NCBI RefSeq assembly: GCF_047496725.1
Contig: NC_132972.1
Coordinates: 14,275,001-14,339,000, forward strand
Reading direction: 5' to 3'
Source of the DNA: Anoplolepis gracilipes
Lineage: Eukaryota; Arthropoda; Insecta; Hymenoptera; Formicidae
DNA length: 64,000 bases
Below the pieces are notes generated by a model. The model ran no database searches. It worked only from the letters and a program-made list of their open reading frames with translations, and was not told the origin of the DNA. Of this stretch, positions 37,301 to 51,212 are shown piece after piece (positions within the stretch are counted from its first letter, which is position 1; the number at the start of each line of letters is the position of its first letter). The position numbers and the translations under genes were made by a program.

Positions 37301-37500
37301 TCACTGGCGCCTTAAACTATTATCCAAAGATATGTAAACGCGAACAAAATATATGAAACAAAGCTAGATAAGACTAAAATGTCGTAGAAAACGGCGATAA
37401 CCATGTTGTCGTTTATGCACTTTTTTTTATACAGTATTTGAAAAATACGTCAAAGAATTTTATGCTATATTTTGTAATTTCTTGAACACATAAGTTTCGA
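34301..37500. other. AT-rich desert
   Basis: (TA)n at 35644-35664; a purine-rich stretch at 35770-35820; a 17-bp tandem pair at 36424-36457 (GACCAAATCGATTTATC then GACCAAATCGGTTTATA). The 65-codon minus frame 36877-36680 is unrecognised. Confidence 0.5.
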
Positions 37501-40500
37501 TTTTTCATAATTCTTCAATAAATTTTGACGTTGCGAGTCATGTCCGATAGACAGTAATCAGTAATTGGAAATCGACGTTGGTCCAGGTTCAGACGATTGC
37601 AGTACATTCTGATTAAGCCCATCATAGGTATTACGACTGATTGTGAACACAATAGTGGTAATATCTCCTGATTTAGTGACGGGCGCGGCTAGATAGCCAA
37701 GGCGAGTGTGTTCCATTACCGGACTCCGTGTCCTCTCCATTCTCCTCTCTCGACTCTCTCCGTCTTTCTCTCTCTATAACTCCCTTGGTCTGTCAGAATT
37801 GCAAGCTACGTCTCCACATAGGTAAAGAGCGAAATGCATCTTGTAATAAAATGCAAATATAACGTGAATATCTCATAAATAACACCGTTCACTAGCAAAT
37901 TGGAAAAGAATCTGATCTTATCCGCGACAACAAGGATGTATGTTGTCACACGTTACATCGGTTGATGCTCGGCCTATCGGCTAAATCTTGAAATGATCAC
38001 GGTATTACTCGCAATTCATCCGATACGAAAAAATACAAATTAAAAGTGATTTTACGATCAGCTTCACACGATCAAGTGTCAGCTTTTTTGCATCATACTA
38101 TTAATAAACTATAAATAGAAATTGTAATATGAGAAGAAAGAACGTCTATAAATCTATTATATATATACATTGTTGATAGTAAACAAAACTAACACGAGTT
38201 TACATTATACAATGAATAAAAATGCTTTTAAATTGTAAAAAAGATTTTTATTATTTTGTCTGATTAATTCGTTGAATTTTAATTACAAGCTATTTTATAT
38301 GTCTCTCCATATTTTTAATCGTATTATTTTAAGATAAAAATGAAGATATTATATCGCATGTTCACATCAAATCTTTCAAAAAAAAAAAAAAGATAATTTG
38401 ACATTTTACATTATTCTCTATTGATTGTTACAGGAGAGTATAAAAGATGACATTTCAATGAGAAATAAATAACGAGTACAGAATACTGTACAGTATTTAC
38501 GAAAATATTTTATGTATTATTACATGCAAGTTATATCACAACTGTCCATTGTAAGCCTGTATAATGTCAGTGAAATTACCAAGATCTGGTTCTCGTATCC
38601 TGCATTTCTTTATATTGTACTTCAAGGTGTTTTATAAGCAATGCGTGGGTACTCGATGAATTTTCGGTAGCTCGCAGTTTCGGTACGAATTTAAGCGCCT
38701 GCAAAGTCTCGTATAAGCAAAGTAGTTGCAAACCGCGATATAAATAACCTTCGATAAGCTCAGTTAGGTAGACTTCCGCTAACAGACTCTTCCATATTCT
38801 ACATAAACATTGATATAAATGACATTTGCCAGCAAATTGAGGACTTTATTTTTATTTGTTTATATGAAAAAAAAACTAATGTTTTTCAAGAATTAAAATC
38901 ATATATATAGTTAAATTAATTTTAAATGTGTGTGTATATATTTGTAATTTATTTTACTATTTTATTGATCAATTTAACAGATTATTACACTATTACATAA
39001 CAAAACAAAGCACAATATCTGATATTCTATTCAAGTAAGATGAAGTTATCAGAAAGAAAATATTTTTAAGAATACATGATATGTTTATGAGATTCTTTAA
39101 TTGCTTGAGAAAGGTTAATCATCAATAATAAATCATTACATGAGTATCATTAATCTTGTATCGAAAATAAATAAACTAAACAGATAAGCCTAGATTTTCA
39201 AAATATCGAGTTCTTTCTTTATGCATTATTATTAAAAAAATTTCCATCAAATTGAATATATTTTAGATGACGATCAAAATTCAATTTGAAAAATTGTGAC
39301 GGTAATAGCTTTAATTCGATGAAACATCAAATGTCAAATGTCATGCTAATGACAACGCCTTCAGTGTGGTACTTGTAGTTACACCAATGCATTGTCGTGT
39401 CTGTGTAGCGAAATAATTTGCATACGTGCTGACGGTATTCACCGATACGGCCTCTGAATACAGGCAGTACCCTATTTGTAAATGTCAAATTGCAAATTGT
39501 TCGCATGCGTATATACCCGTTTGATCTCCGCGTCGAAGTATTTACCAGATAGGCAAAGAGATTTACACAGGTAAATCTTACACGCATCTAATTATTTGAC
39601 ATGAGCTCGCGAACATTAGCTTACGAATATGAACTTTAGTCTGATAAAACAGCTAAGGCTTGCTACAACTCAAGATATCCAACATGTTGCAATTAGGTGC
39701 GTCTATATAATTTTTCAGCCTGAGATATTTTAATACCATTTCCTTATTCCTCGCCTTACGTCGATAAAGAGTAATTATAAGTAATGATTCTCAAACTTGT
39801 ACAATAATTATTATACATGAAACAAATTTAGCTTTTCTTATATAATAAGTATCTGGCAAAATAGTGCGTATTTTTTTGCGTTTATTTATTACGTGCGAGA
39901 ATATATTGTACTTTTTTTTTAATTTCGTAGTATTAGTGGCAATTCTCTACGTATATTTGTACGCACATAATTTATTCACGTGGGCGCAGACAGGAGGGAT
40001 TGGATGTAAATCCAAGACATAAATCAGTGACGAAAGGTCGATCAATTTTCTATGTCAACCTACACGTTCGTTATGAAATATGTATGCTGTAACGATATTT
40101 CTTGTATCAAAATGTTTCTATAGCGTTTACTTCCGCCACTTCGTAGACGTTATAGTATGTGAGTCTGAAGAAACAATTGTTTTCCCAAAAGTATTATTGA
40201 AATATGAAACACACAACATTCGTAGTTAGTACATGACGATATTTTATGTTCGTAAGACGAACAATTTATAGCATAGTATTGACGCCAGGTAGATGTTGAA
40301 ATACATGCTGGGAACGCAGTTAATTTGTGTCACCGGCTAGGAAGAAAATTCAAATCACCGTTAATTGCTTGTGGGTTTAAATCTATGATATTGCTAATGG
40401 GAATATATTAATGCTCTTAACGTCATAGCATCTTTCTTTAATGACAATTTATTTGCAAATGTCAGATATATTTTTTCACACATTTATCAAATTTGGTTGG

Positions 40501-40930
40501 TCAGAGACATTCGCTAATCCGTTTAAGGAAAAAAAAGTTTGTCAACCGTTATTTTACATTATTTATCCAACGATAAATTCTAATTTTCAATGCAAAAATC
40601 AATCGATATAAATTCTAAGCTGATTTTAATTCGCAAATTAACTTCGTGAAAAAAATTTTTATTTTTATATAAATTATTTTACCTTTTCTCTAGCATAACT
40701 TGAACAAGAGAATTGTTATATGTATATTTTTTGTAGAATAATTTTCTTATATTTTTTTTTAATACGTATCTTTATATTTAATAATTATCATATTTATATA
40801 GCAATTTTTTAAATCAACATAATTATTTTGTAATTTTATAAAGAATATATGTATAATAAAAATATTGAAATATAAATAACACTGACGCTATAAAACATGC
40901 CATATATAACTGATTTAAATTACTGAACGC
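37501..40930. other. Long stretch without a gene
   Basis: Alternating AT-rich and slightly GC-richer patches (37540-37800, 38520-38780, 39330-39600). A pyrimidine tract at 37737-37782 is followed by CTGTCAG, an acceptor-like arrangement on the plus strand with no frame behind it. No exon is supported. Confidence 0.5.
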
Positions 40931-42600
40931 GCGATTGATAATTTATATTTATCATATACGTATACTATTTTGATAACATGATCCGTGGTTTGCGGAAAAT
41001 GTTTGTAACGTTCCGAAGTTGGAAGGCAAATAAATCATTAATGAGTCCCCTCTTTTCGCGTTGAACGTTGGTGCGAATGTCCAGGTTTCATGGACGTTTC
41101 GTAGTCGAGCTTGCCTCGCATGCAATATTGCTCGTGTAAACGCAATCACGAAATTTGCTTCAATAACAGCTTTCGACAGAGCGAACGCGTATTGGTGCAA
41201 CGGATGGCTCGTTAATGGCAAAACGTTATTTTATCAGTGACGTTGTTTGTTTAACGTGCACGGATATAGTGATCGTATTATTCCGTTTCACAGAAAACCA
41301 ATCGCATGTATCTTTGCGATATTTTATTTGATTGCATGTGTGTATTCGTTTATTTGTACAATCATATTAAAAAGGAAGGTTGAGAGGCAGATGATAAATA
41401 ATAAATAATATCACCGCTGCATTATAAAACGCGACAGTAACCAGAATATTACGATTATATTTTAATGACGTACTGAAATACGAATGTACACAAAATGCAA
41501 AAAAAAAAGAGAAAAATACATTTCATAAAAATTATGAAAAAAAATCACAAGGGCGAAAGAAGCAATTATATATTATGTATAATAGTATAACATATAGTGG
41601 ATTTTTTCTCTATATATATCGGATTCTTAATAATTCACTGTAGCACTATTTTGCTAATCAGTTGCACCATCAATAGTTTTAATCGACAAATTTTTTGCAA
41701 TTGATGGAAAAATGCAATGTACACATCGTCAATGTATATCACTTTCAATGTATTATCCAATATGTCGCTGTCATTTATAGCTATTAACCACACCCATAAT
41801 AATGTTGATGGACAGCTCTATTTTTCTCTACAATTCTGAGGCGATTAATTCGGCACAATACGAAGGATGCAAAAACTCGAAAGCCTGTCATTGTCTGGCG
41901 CCGCTCGGTCTTGTACTAATTGACCATATTATGGAAAATAGGAGGGTCAAATACCCATGCGACCCATGATGTCATCGTCATGTTGCAGAACTGCGAGTTC
42001 TACTGACGGATAACTTGAACGTGGAAAAGAACATCGTTAAAGTCAGTCCTTTCAAGAATTTATTTTATTTGTTTACATAGAAGCTTCACGTTCTGTAAAA
42101 ATGATGTATACATCATAAAATAAGATTTAATGTATGTCGAAGGCAAGGGTCATCGGTAATGTACCAGGCATATAACAGACGTCGCAAAAGCAATAAACAT
42201 TTATTATTGGGAAAAAAAAACAGAGATATAAATTTGTTAATTGACATATAAGAAGACCGTATATATCATTTTTCGTTAAATTAAATATCTTGACCTTTTG
42301 TAACGTTTAACGTTTTTTTCCAGACGTAAAAGAATACTTTATTATTCGCTAAAACGTGTTAGAAATTATGTTTCAAAAGACTTCAATTCATATATTGAAA
42401 AATTAATTTAAACTGTCGCGGAAAAATTTCATTTAAAAAAAACAGCAGGAAATATATCTTCTATATAATCAGCAAAATTACACAATAATTGTAAAACGTG
42501 TGGAGAGAACAATGTTGAGAGAAATATTCTATTTCGATGATACGTTTCATCTCATTAACATAAACTAAATTGTACAATCGAATGCTGAAGTGCTCATTTA
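40931..42600. other. GC-richer patches, probable non-coding
   Basis: The 40975-41225 patch is unique sequence with an 89-codon minus frame and no known motif. Around 41765-42010, TTTATAGC, ACCACACCC and CCATATTATGG resemble regulatory-factor sites. No gene can be built. Confidence 0.4.
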
Positions 42601-43370
42601 TGTATTTCATTTAATGGCAATTTCTCACAAAAGGATCGGCCAAATTGGCACCAAATCTCAATAATATCAGCATTTCGTGATAGAAATCTATTCCGAATGT
42701 AACGATAAATCGAGCAGTTACAGACACAAATCATAAATCTACAGCGCCAAAACTGACGAAAATCGGGCGAGCACTTAACTTGCGATCAAACTATCGGCGA
42801 CTACTATGTGCGAGAGCGTGCATCCTTTCCGCAATTTCCCTCAATGCTACAATTCCTTCGTACGACCGGATCAACGCCGATTACACGATCGCCGATGAGG
42901 GAAAGGAGACAGGGAGGAGAGGGTGGGATAATAACGTTCCGTATCCTGATTCCATGGATTTATGGGCACGATTTCAGATTCGAAATAATTGATAGAAGGA
43001 AACCGCAATGAAACGAAACGGAATGGAATATCGGACGGGGCTCGTTCAACTCGGAAAGAGAGAAAGGAAGGGAGGAATAGGAGGAGGAGGAGAAGAGGGA
43101 AAAGGGTGCTCGATTAGTTCCCGCCTTGCCCAATGCTCCGGCTGCGATTTATTGCCTGAAACTGTCAGCCGGACCGTTTATGAGGCCGACCCGAATATTT
43201 TGAGCGTCGCCGGTTACCGATTTTAAACAAACGATAATTGCCAGTTATACTTGTGATTACGGTACGTCGTCTCCATATGTGCACAGCTTCCGTTTGAATG
43301 ACTGTTAGCGCACATTTGTATACAATTAATTTCCTGTGCGACTTGGTGACCCACAAACTCGTATTTTACG
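42601..43370. other. GC-richer island
   Basis: Overlapping plus-strand frames (42780-42992, 42808-43011, 43008-43226) with a GGAGGAGGAGG purine tract at 43062-43105. No domain is seen, and no splice sites stand out. Confidence 0.4.
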
Positions 43371-43665
43371 CCAGCACGTGTGCATTTTCTTTCTTATAAT
43401 ATCAAAAATCTCACATTTTATGCTACATATGAAAAAATTATCCGAAATATAAGAATCGATAATATGTCGTTCTAAATTATAAACTAAGATTGAACATCTT
43501 CCTGTTTATCTGAAAATTTTATTGTTCTAACGAGAATGACAGATTGTTGATGTACATATATATAACATTATTATATTATATTAATAATGAAGCTATTCTG
43601 TTTTATCGGGTTATTTATAATTATTATTATCTCTCTCTCTCTCTCTTTTTATTTCTCTTTTTCAG

Positions 43666-43714
<49 letters not shown>

Positions 43715-45480
43715 ACACAATTAATATAAATTATTATGCTTGTACATAAAATTTAATAAAATTTATGTTACTATAATATATCTGTTGTCGATTGCATTGC
43801 TATTTGAAATGACATATCTAGTTGACTGCGCTTTATCATATTGTAGCGTAGAACTCGATTTATAGTTACAATTTCTGTTCTCCAACAGTTGGCAGGTCGA
43901 CAAGCAGCCAAGTGCGAGCAAATCGTTCCGGAAGGTTTCACTAGGAAGGTTTCGCCAGGAAGATTTGACCGCGAAACATCCGCAAGCAGATACTCGGTAA
44001 CCACCTTGTTCTCGGTATGTATGTAGGAATCCTAACCCTTAGCAATTTCTTATTGAATAATGAAAAAAAAAAGCCTGATCGAACGGATTCACATGGAATC
44101 ATGTACATGTATATAATGCTGGTTTATACATTTGTCTCGCATATAAGAACATCCGCGTGTACATCTCCGATGCTACGTGTGAGTAGCTCGATGATATGCA
44201 TTCTCCAGATGTAGAAGAACAGATGGAGATTGCGTGCGGTTTCGCGTGGATCGTCGACTGATTGACATGAGCCAAGACCGCAAAAATCAACGCGACCAAA
44301 CGCAACCTCGGTACATCCGAGTTGGACCGCAGCTATTTCATGCGCCTTACTCTGCTAAAAAGAATCACCTTAAAGATACAATATTGCCAAGTCAAATCGG
44401 GATGTATCGCGATGCCTTATTTGTGAATGCTATCTCGTTCCCGGTCGAGATTATTATTATTATTGTAGATAAAAAATAGAGCGCAATTTTCATCTTCATT
44501 ACATACGTTATTGTTTAGAAATTTAGAGACTGTATATGGAAATGATATGCATATGATTTTTAAATTTTTAATCAATCGAAAGACGGAACCAAGTTACGAA
44601 AGAAAGTCCTGTTTATTCAAAAATTGTGGTTTTTGAAAAAAAGCTCGCGAGATATATCATTGTTTTTTATAATTGAAATTATCGAAAACTAAGTCGTTAA
44701 AAACCTTGTCTTTTTCATCATCTATAATCATTTTGATGATGTGAACGTACCCTTATCTCTCTCCCGCCATGTCGTTTGCGGCCACCCACTCGTGCAATCG
44801 GACTGCAGCAGCCTTGAAGTTTGCAGTCTAACGAATCAAGGTCGCTACTTACAGCGGCTTGCACAAGAGAATACAATCACTTTTGAATTGAACATGGTAC
44901 ATCTTGTGTATGTATAAAATATATAGAAAAAGCTCCATAAGAGGAGAATGCAAAAATCCGACAATAAATCGCTGCTTCTATCTGTAAATTGCATAGCTTG
45001 ATTGCATCGAAAGATGCAGTTTTTAAGCTGCAATAAATAATCAAATCCGCCTACTCTATCGTATGCGATATAAGAGACAAAAAAAATCACAAGCTATTTT
45101 TTTCTTATTAATAATATTTTCAAACAATATTTTAATATAATTAAATTTTATATTTTTTGTTTTCCTTCCAACAAACAGTATTTTTACTTTTAGATGTTTT
45201 AAATTCTAGGAAAAATCCAATTTATGTAAAAAATAAGAAGCATTTTGTAATATATGGTATATATTCTTCTAGTGTGCAAGTTTCTTCTGAGAAATAAAAT
45301 TTGATTTTATCAAAAGTTAAACAGATAGTCACAGTATACAAGTGAACGAGCAATTATCTCTTATCATTTGCGTATGTGTCTCGATGATTTAATAGCTCAT
45401 GTGTGAAATTTGTCACTGATATTGTTTACATAGACACTCAGAATACGCGTTTGCATACTGTACATTTATTCCGGTGCTTT
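43371..45480. other. AT-rich stretch with microsatellites and a 14-bp triplication
   Basis: (TC)n at 43629-43646 and (TA)n at 43669-43712. Three tandem 14-bp units at 43930-43971 (GGAAGGTTTCACTA, GGAAGGTTTCGCCA, GGAAGATTTGACCG). No gene is recognised. Confidence 0.55.
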
Positions 45481-46282
45481 CGACAAATTGCCATGATTGA
45501 GTCACGACATATTCTCTTCAATAAAGTTATTTACTTATCTCATATCTATTTATGCGCCCGACTTGTATAGTTATACAAAAAATAGATGTGCTCATGCAGG
45601 CGGAACGCACGATAAAGTCTTTAGTATTACATATGCATCGTGCATCCGCATTTTTCTTTATGATGGATGTGAGATACCTTTCAATGAGGCAAAGTCGCTG
45701 ACTCTTAGTAACTTTCATATTGACAATATTATTACAATGCATTGGCTGTGTGAAAATTGATTGAAAAAAAAGCCGAACTATTCTATTCTGATCGGAGATA
45801 AAATTGTTCGGTTTTCCGGTTTTGTTATTCTATTTTTTTTCTAACCGAAAAGGAAACGATATTGCACAACTCTCCAATATCTCGTTATCAGAGATATGAA
45901 TAATTAGCCGCAAGATAAAGTGTGCTCGTGCACACGTGCGTAAACACGATAACGCCATTCTCGTTTTTCAGAAGATACTTCTGAGCACGCCTTGATTGTT
46001 CAACGACATGTCGAGCCTCTCTCGTGCTTTCCCGGCGCGGTGCGTGCATGTGCGTGCGCGCACACGCGTGTCTACTCGTGCATTGTGTTAATATCTCGTT
46101 GTCAGCAACGACTAGCAGCGGGGTTAGACTGATATACTGCCGACACACCCGTCACATTGCGATACGAGAGATATGGCCCGGCAAGGACTGTGCATATAAA
46201 CTATATGCGCGGTTTGAGTGTACGCGAATTTGCACACACGTGTGCATTTATTTATATGTGTATACATACATACAAACATACA

Positions 46283-46334
<52 letters not shown>

Positions 46335-46919
46335 AAAGCAAATAAAGCGTGGCACAATGCGCTACTGGAAATACGCATATGTACGTGGCGTAGTAGCGTA
46401 GGCTAAAACTCTATACACACGCATGCGTATGTATAGACAATCAGTCTACGTATGCATAGACAATCAGTTGACGAGATGAAACGCACAGATATTTATTTCT
46501 GTATAACCGTAGAAGATAATGTTAACCCTTATTCCGTACTGATGGATCATTTTTGTCTGTGATTTTTCTAACAACGTCAATTTCTCGAAAACAAATAATC
46601 ATAAAATAATATATTTAAATAAATTATTTTTCAAATTTATTATTTTAGTCTTTATTTAGAATGTTCAAAGAAGGTATATACATTTTTTCAAATTTATTAA
46701 AACACTTTTACATATTAATAAACTTATCGAAAATACGCTGACCCACCTGTACAGTTAGAAGGTGCCAAAAATAACAATACGGAGTAAGAGTTAATATAAG
46801 AGAATATCAGAAAATGAGTATTTGTTTCTTTAGAGAAAAAGAAAGTAGAATAATTTTGTCCTATAAACATTTTGATAATTTCGAATTATGCGCTAAAAAT
46901 CGAGCGATATAAATCGTTC

Positions 46920-46955
<36 letters not shown>

Positions 46956-46980
46956 TGTTAACGATACTTAATTGTCTCTT
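45481..46980. other. Stretch with tetranucleotide repeat, no gene
   Basis: A (CATA)n tract at 46264-46311 grades into (TA)n to 46334. A 23-bp tandem pair lies at 46426-46471 (CGTATGTATAGACAATCAGT / CGTATGCATAGACAATCAGT). Another (TA)n occupies 46922-46953. The repetitive Tyr/Ile/His frames here are microsatellite translations. Confidence 0.6.
46264..46334. repeat. (CATA)n grading into (TA)n
   Basis: About 12 tetranucleotide units with one CAAA interruption, followed by about 12 TA units. Confidence 0.9.
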
Positions 46981-47700
46981 AATTTGCAATTTCTATGTAG
47001 TAGGCATGGTAGGTAGAATCGTTTTCCCTTTCGTCGAACGATAAGCTATCATGGAAATCAGTACGCGACGTGTTTATCGAAGAGCAAATCGCACGTCCGA
47101 GAGCCAGCCGTCGCGTCGGAGGAATCGTTTGCCGAGGGTGGGCGCGACAAGCTGTTAATTATTAAGAAAATCAATAGCGCGGCTGTATGTGCGATCCGGC
47201 GCGGACGCGAAGGCGCGCGTCCGCGGCTCGGCGCACGAAAAAGGAAAGGTACATAGAGCGTGCAAAAGGGCCGAGAGTGGATGAACGTGACGTGAGCGCA
47301 ATCAATCATTCGAGGGATTTACGGGCCGCGAAGAATGAAGAGGCGAGAGTGAGCGTACGTAATATACGTGTGCGCGCCGCGCCGGTCGGGGCTGTTAAGA
47401 AATTTTCGATGATGAAACACTCGTACGAGAGGAAACGGATCACAGAATACAGAATAGGCATTTAGATAGTTGGAGGAGATTAGTGGATATATAGGTGTAA
47501 AATGTTTGTGTAAAATAAAAAAATAATAAGATCCTGTCAGAAAAGACGCGTATATCTTCGCGCTCACGGGGTATTAGGCCTAACAAAGCCCCTAACGCTG
47601 ATAAACCGCTGCGTTGCTCCAAGATTAAGATAATTGTTGCCCAGCTCGCTCTTGGAAGCGGTGAATAACTGTAGAGATGAATATTTAACAAATTTCGATG
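46981..47700. other. CpG-rich island
   Basis: Strongly CpG-rich around 47090-47400. The plus frame 47187-47465 is Arg/Ala-rich and unrecognised. At 47575-47670 a plus-strand segment GTATTAG|G...AGCG|GTGAAT could be a small exon, but nothing else supports it. Confidence 0.4.
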
Positions 47701-49325
47701 TGTGAGTACGTGGGCGAATCAAAAAAAGAAATCTTTAATGTCCAGCTTTTATCGTTGTGCGTTTAAAATGTAGTTATCGAAAAGTTTCTTTACGATCAAT
47801 TTATATAACGTATAACAATAACATTGAACACTGCTTTATACATAGTCTATTGTTACATTCCACAGATTATAGATACATATTGTTGCTCGTTGAAATTTAT
47901 TAGCTGTAATTATATTCCTCGCTATATGTATCTTTCGGTCATAAATATTACACATCTCCCATTATGAATTTTTATAAAATGGTCATTCGCACATGTGTAC
48001 AATGTAATATTCACATAATAATGTCAGAAATGGTTTTTTTTTTTTTTTTTTTTTTTTTAAATATTGCGAAATAGCCGCGTGTATATGAGGTAAGGTAATT
48101 GTTAATTGATTAGCAATAAAGTTATAAACGGCAAACACATTGGCGCGAACGTTCACTTTTCACTTTTGTAATAGCCTCGCGTCCTCGTGTGTGTTGGAAG
48201 ATGTAGGTAAACGCGAGCGACGCAACACCTAACACTTATATGATCTACGCCTAGCCCCGTTCTTATTTTTGAAAGCGTAGGTGGCAGTCACGTTTCAGCA
48301 TGCGGCACCGTTTGTTTTTACAAACGAAAGGACGTAATCATAATGGGCGACTTCCACCTTTGGTCAGCTTCTACCTTGGCCGAATTCCATCGAACGCCTA
48401 CTTCCTGCCGAGCCTCTGAATACAATCTACTGCTGCACTCTGCGTGCCACGATTTCCCCCTGCCCCTTCATCCTCTCACGCTTTGTCGCTCCCCCACGGG
48501 GACCCCTTTTCTCTCATCGTCGTCTCTCTCGTCGTCGTTACGATTTTCTCTCTTGCGGTTGTAAATTTATAAAGTCGACCGCGTAACCGCCGGTTCTTTT
48601 GTAAGCCTTGTCGTGAAGAGTAGCTCTTTTAACATCCTTTCGTGTTTCAAACATGAAACAAGCTATGTCCGTTTTCTTGTATTCCAGGTAAAATTCTTAT
48701 CACGATAATGACAGACGCGGCAGTTAATGATAAAGTAACACCGTTATATCGTGATTCTTAAGTATGACTTGTTTTAAATTTACCTGACATTTTGAATAAT
48801 TTTATTAATTGAATTTATATCCATTGCAATCATTATATATATATATATAAGGATTACAAATTTAAATAATTTTTTAAAAATTATTATAGCAAAAGAAATA
48901 CAAATTTTCTCAGGTAATTATGCAATTTCTGGCGCATTTAATTGATTATTTATGCCATGCCTTCAATGTGATCGCATATTTTTCGAGTTAATATATAAAA
49001 TAAAAATATCAATTGCACGATACGGACGTGCTTAGGAAGATTAAAGTCGCTTACAGTCGTTTAGAAAAGGAGTCGGGAAGGAAGAAGACGAGGAAGAAGC
49101 AGACTCAAGAGGAAGTGGAGGCTGTCGAGAAACGTTTCTTCCCACGACGTGGCCCCAGACATTTGGTCCAATAATAACACTAATTTCGTCTACCGAGGAA
49201 ACCTATTGTCCAACCGATGCGTCTACAGCGGATGCAGCCCTTTTATATTGTACGTAACATACGAGAAGATGCATGCGTGTGAAGGCGTGGGGATGTGTGA
49301 AACACATCGGTTCCACGGACTTCAC
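47701..49325. other. Spacer with T25 run; mixed patches
   Basis: A T25 run at 48034-48058. The 48120-48600 patch is GC-richer, with a 73-codon Ser/Leu frame from a pyrimidine tract. A purine tract at 49065-49115 gives artefactual Lys/Glu frames. Confidence 0.5.
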
Positions 49326-49455
49326 CTGTTTCGACAGTAGATTCGTTTCATTATAAAAAAGTCGAACTTCCTCCTTGATACTGTGACGTTTGCGAGCTAA
49401 GCGAGTCAGGTTCCAACCAGACAGCTCGGTTAAAAGATTCCTTAACTTCAAGTAT
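49326..49455 (-). CDS. Candidate internal exon, gene not recognised
   Basis: This 130-nt segment has textbook borders on the minus strand: acceptor TTTTTGTTTTAG|ATACTTG and donor AAACAG|GTGAAG. In the frame that leaves exactly at the donor (phase 0) it encodes 43 residues: YLKLRNLLTELSGWNLTRL, then ARKRHSIKEEVRLFYNETN, then LLSKQ. It is polar and helical, with heptad-like Leu spacing and two N-glycosylation sequons (NLT, NET), which would suit a secreted coiled coil. I do not recognise the family. No neighbouring exon could be placed within the window, so this may be a lone spurious frame. Confidence 0.35.
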
Positions 49456-51177
49456 CTAAAACAAAAACTGATTTCTTCTCTCGTATATATTAGGTAATCT
49501 TGCCTAATTAATGGTACAAAGATTTGTACAATTATAATTTATCACATTATTTAATACCTCCATAGCATCTAACTTTAATAACTGTAAGATACAAAGTAAT
49601 TTCTATCTAAACTTAGATTTGAAAATTATTATATCTCTCATAATTGTTATATCGTGTCTTATAATTTTATGTAAATTTTGACAAATTATTTTGAAAATAG
49701 TTTTACTGTATATTTCTCTCTCTTTCTTACGTTTATTAATATTTCTATATATATATAAATTTTCTGTATACATATACATATAAAATTTAATTAATAAAAT
49801 ATTATACAATATATACATATTTTTAGTTATATAAAATTATATACATATAATTTATAATCTAATTGTCTGAATTAAAATTAAAATTTTTTCCATGATACAT
49901 ATAGTATTATTACACGTACGAAAGAAACTCAGTATAATATCTAAGGATTTCAGATAATGCACAAACTGTTGTCCAGACTTTACACGTCCACTTTAATTAT
50001 ACTCGTTGACGAGATTCCGGCGTTGCACGGTGTTCATGCCGGAAGTCATATGCCTTGTACATATCTATAGTAGAAAGCTGGCTAACATTCCACATCGTGT
50101 CCGAAACAGAGGAATGCACTTTCAGTCAGTAGCGGTGGATTTTCTAGTCTTGACGGTTACACCAATCGCACACAAATGATTTATGTCTGATGTCAGTTTG
50201 CCAAGTGAATAATTAAACATGTTTTATAAACCGCATATATAATCAATATAACTTGTTTATATGCATTACATGTGCGTTATCAAAAATGCCAATAGATATC
50301 AGGAAAGTTGCATAAATAATATATGTATTGTGTATATATATATATATATATAATTTTTAACATTTTTTTCTATCATTATTTGTCAGTATTATATTTCCTA
50401 ATAACATTAAATGTAACTACATCTCAGATATTTATAACTTTAAATTTACCATCTCTCTATGACGGTTACTCTAATTGATTTTTATATTTAATTTGTAGAT
50501 CTTCGCGTAATTCGTACATATATAAGATTGTTGGAGAGTTTACATATTGAAAATAGTATAATAATGATAGAAAAAATTTAATTTATATTTGATCGCTTGT
50601 TGTTACAATTTAATATAACACTGTCATTTAATGTAATAATTTTGATTCGCTGGAATTCGAGAGAAAGTTTTCTTATGAAATGTGTCCCGAAACATTTCTA
50701 TAAATCGGTTTGAGGCGGTTTCTGTCGCAATAATTCTGTTTTATCTCGTACACGGTGCATTCGCTTCGTTATTGTAGTACCACGAATACCAATGGCGTGG
50801 TACGTATAAAGACCCTGATAAAATCTCAGTCATTAGTACCTTTTTTTCTGTCATTGTGTATCTCTCTACTCTACGCTGTGATACGCCTAGACTCTCCACG
50901 GTGTGTATTCCACGTCGTCTTTTCCCTCGCTGTTCATTTACTGCTTCCGGTCGTCACCTTCGTGCCTCTCGTTTTACGACTTCTCGCGAAACGTTTGACG
51001 CACTTTGCCTGTCTGACATAAAGTATTCCTTTCGGTGGTTACACATCGCACGCGGGCAAAAACATTCCATTATTATCTGCGTTTTTCATACCCGCGTGTT
51101 CGACCACGAGATACCAACGCAAGGGTTTCTGTCTCCGTTGTCGCTTTCTGCACGACGTCATTTTTATATGCAAGAAA

Positions 51178-51212
<35 letters not shown>

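Noticed and set aside
46024..46406. Tyr/Ile/His-rich frames
   Set aside because: They are translations of the CATA and TA microsatellites.
49065..49145. Plus-strand frame ending EKRFFPRRGPRHLVQ, looking like a basic-site neuropeptide precursor
   Set aside because: It arises from a GAAGAAG purine tract, has no start codon or signal peptide, and different frames are equally open.
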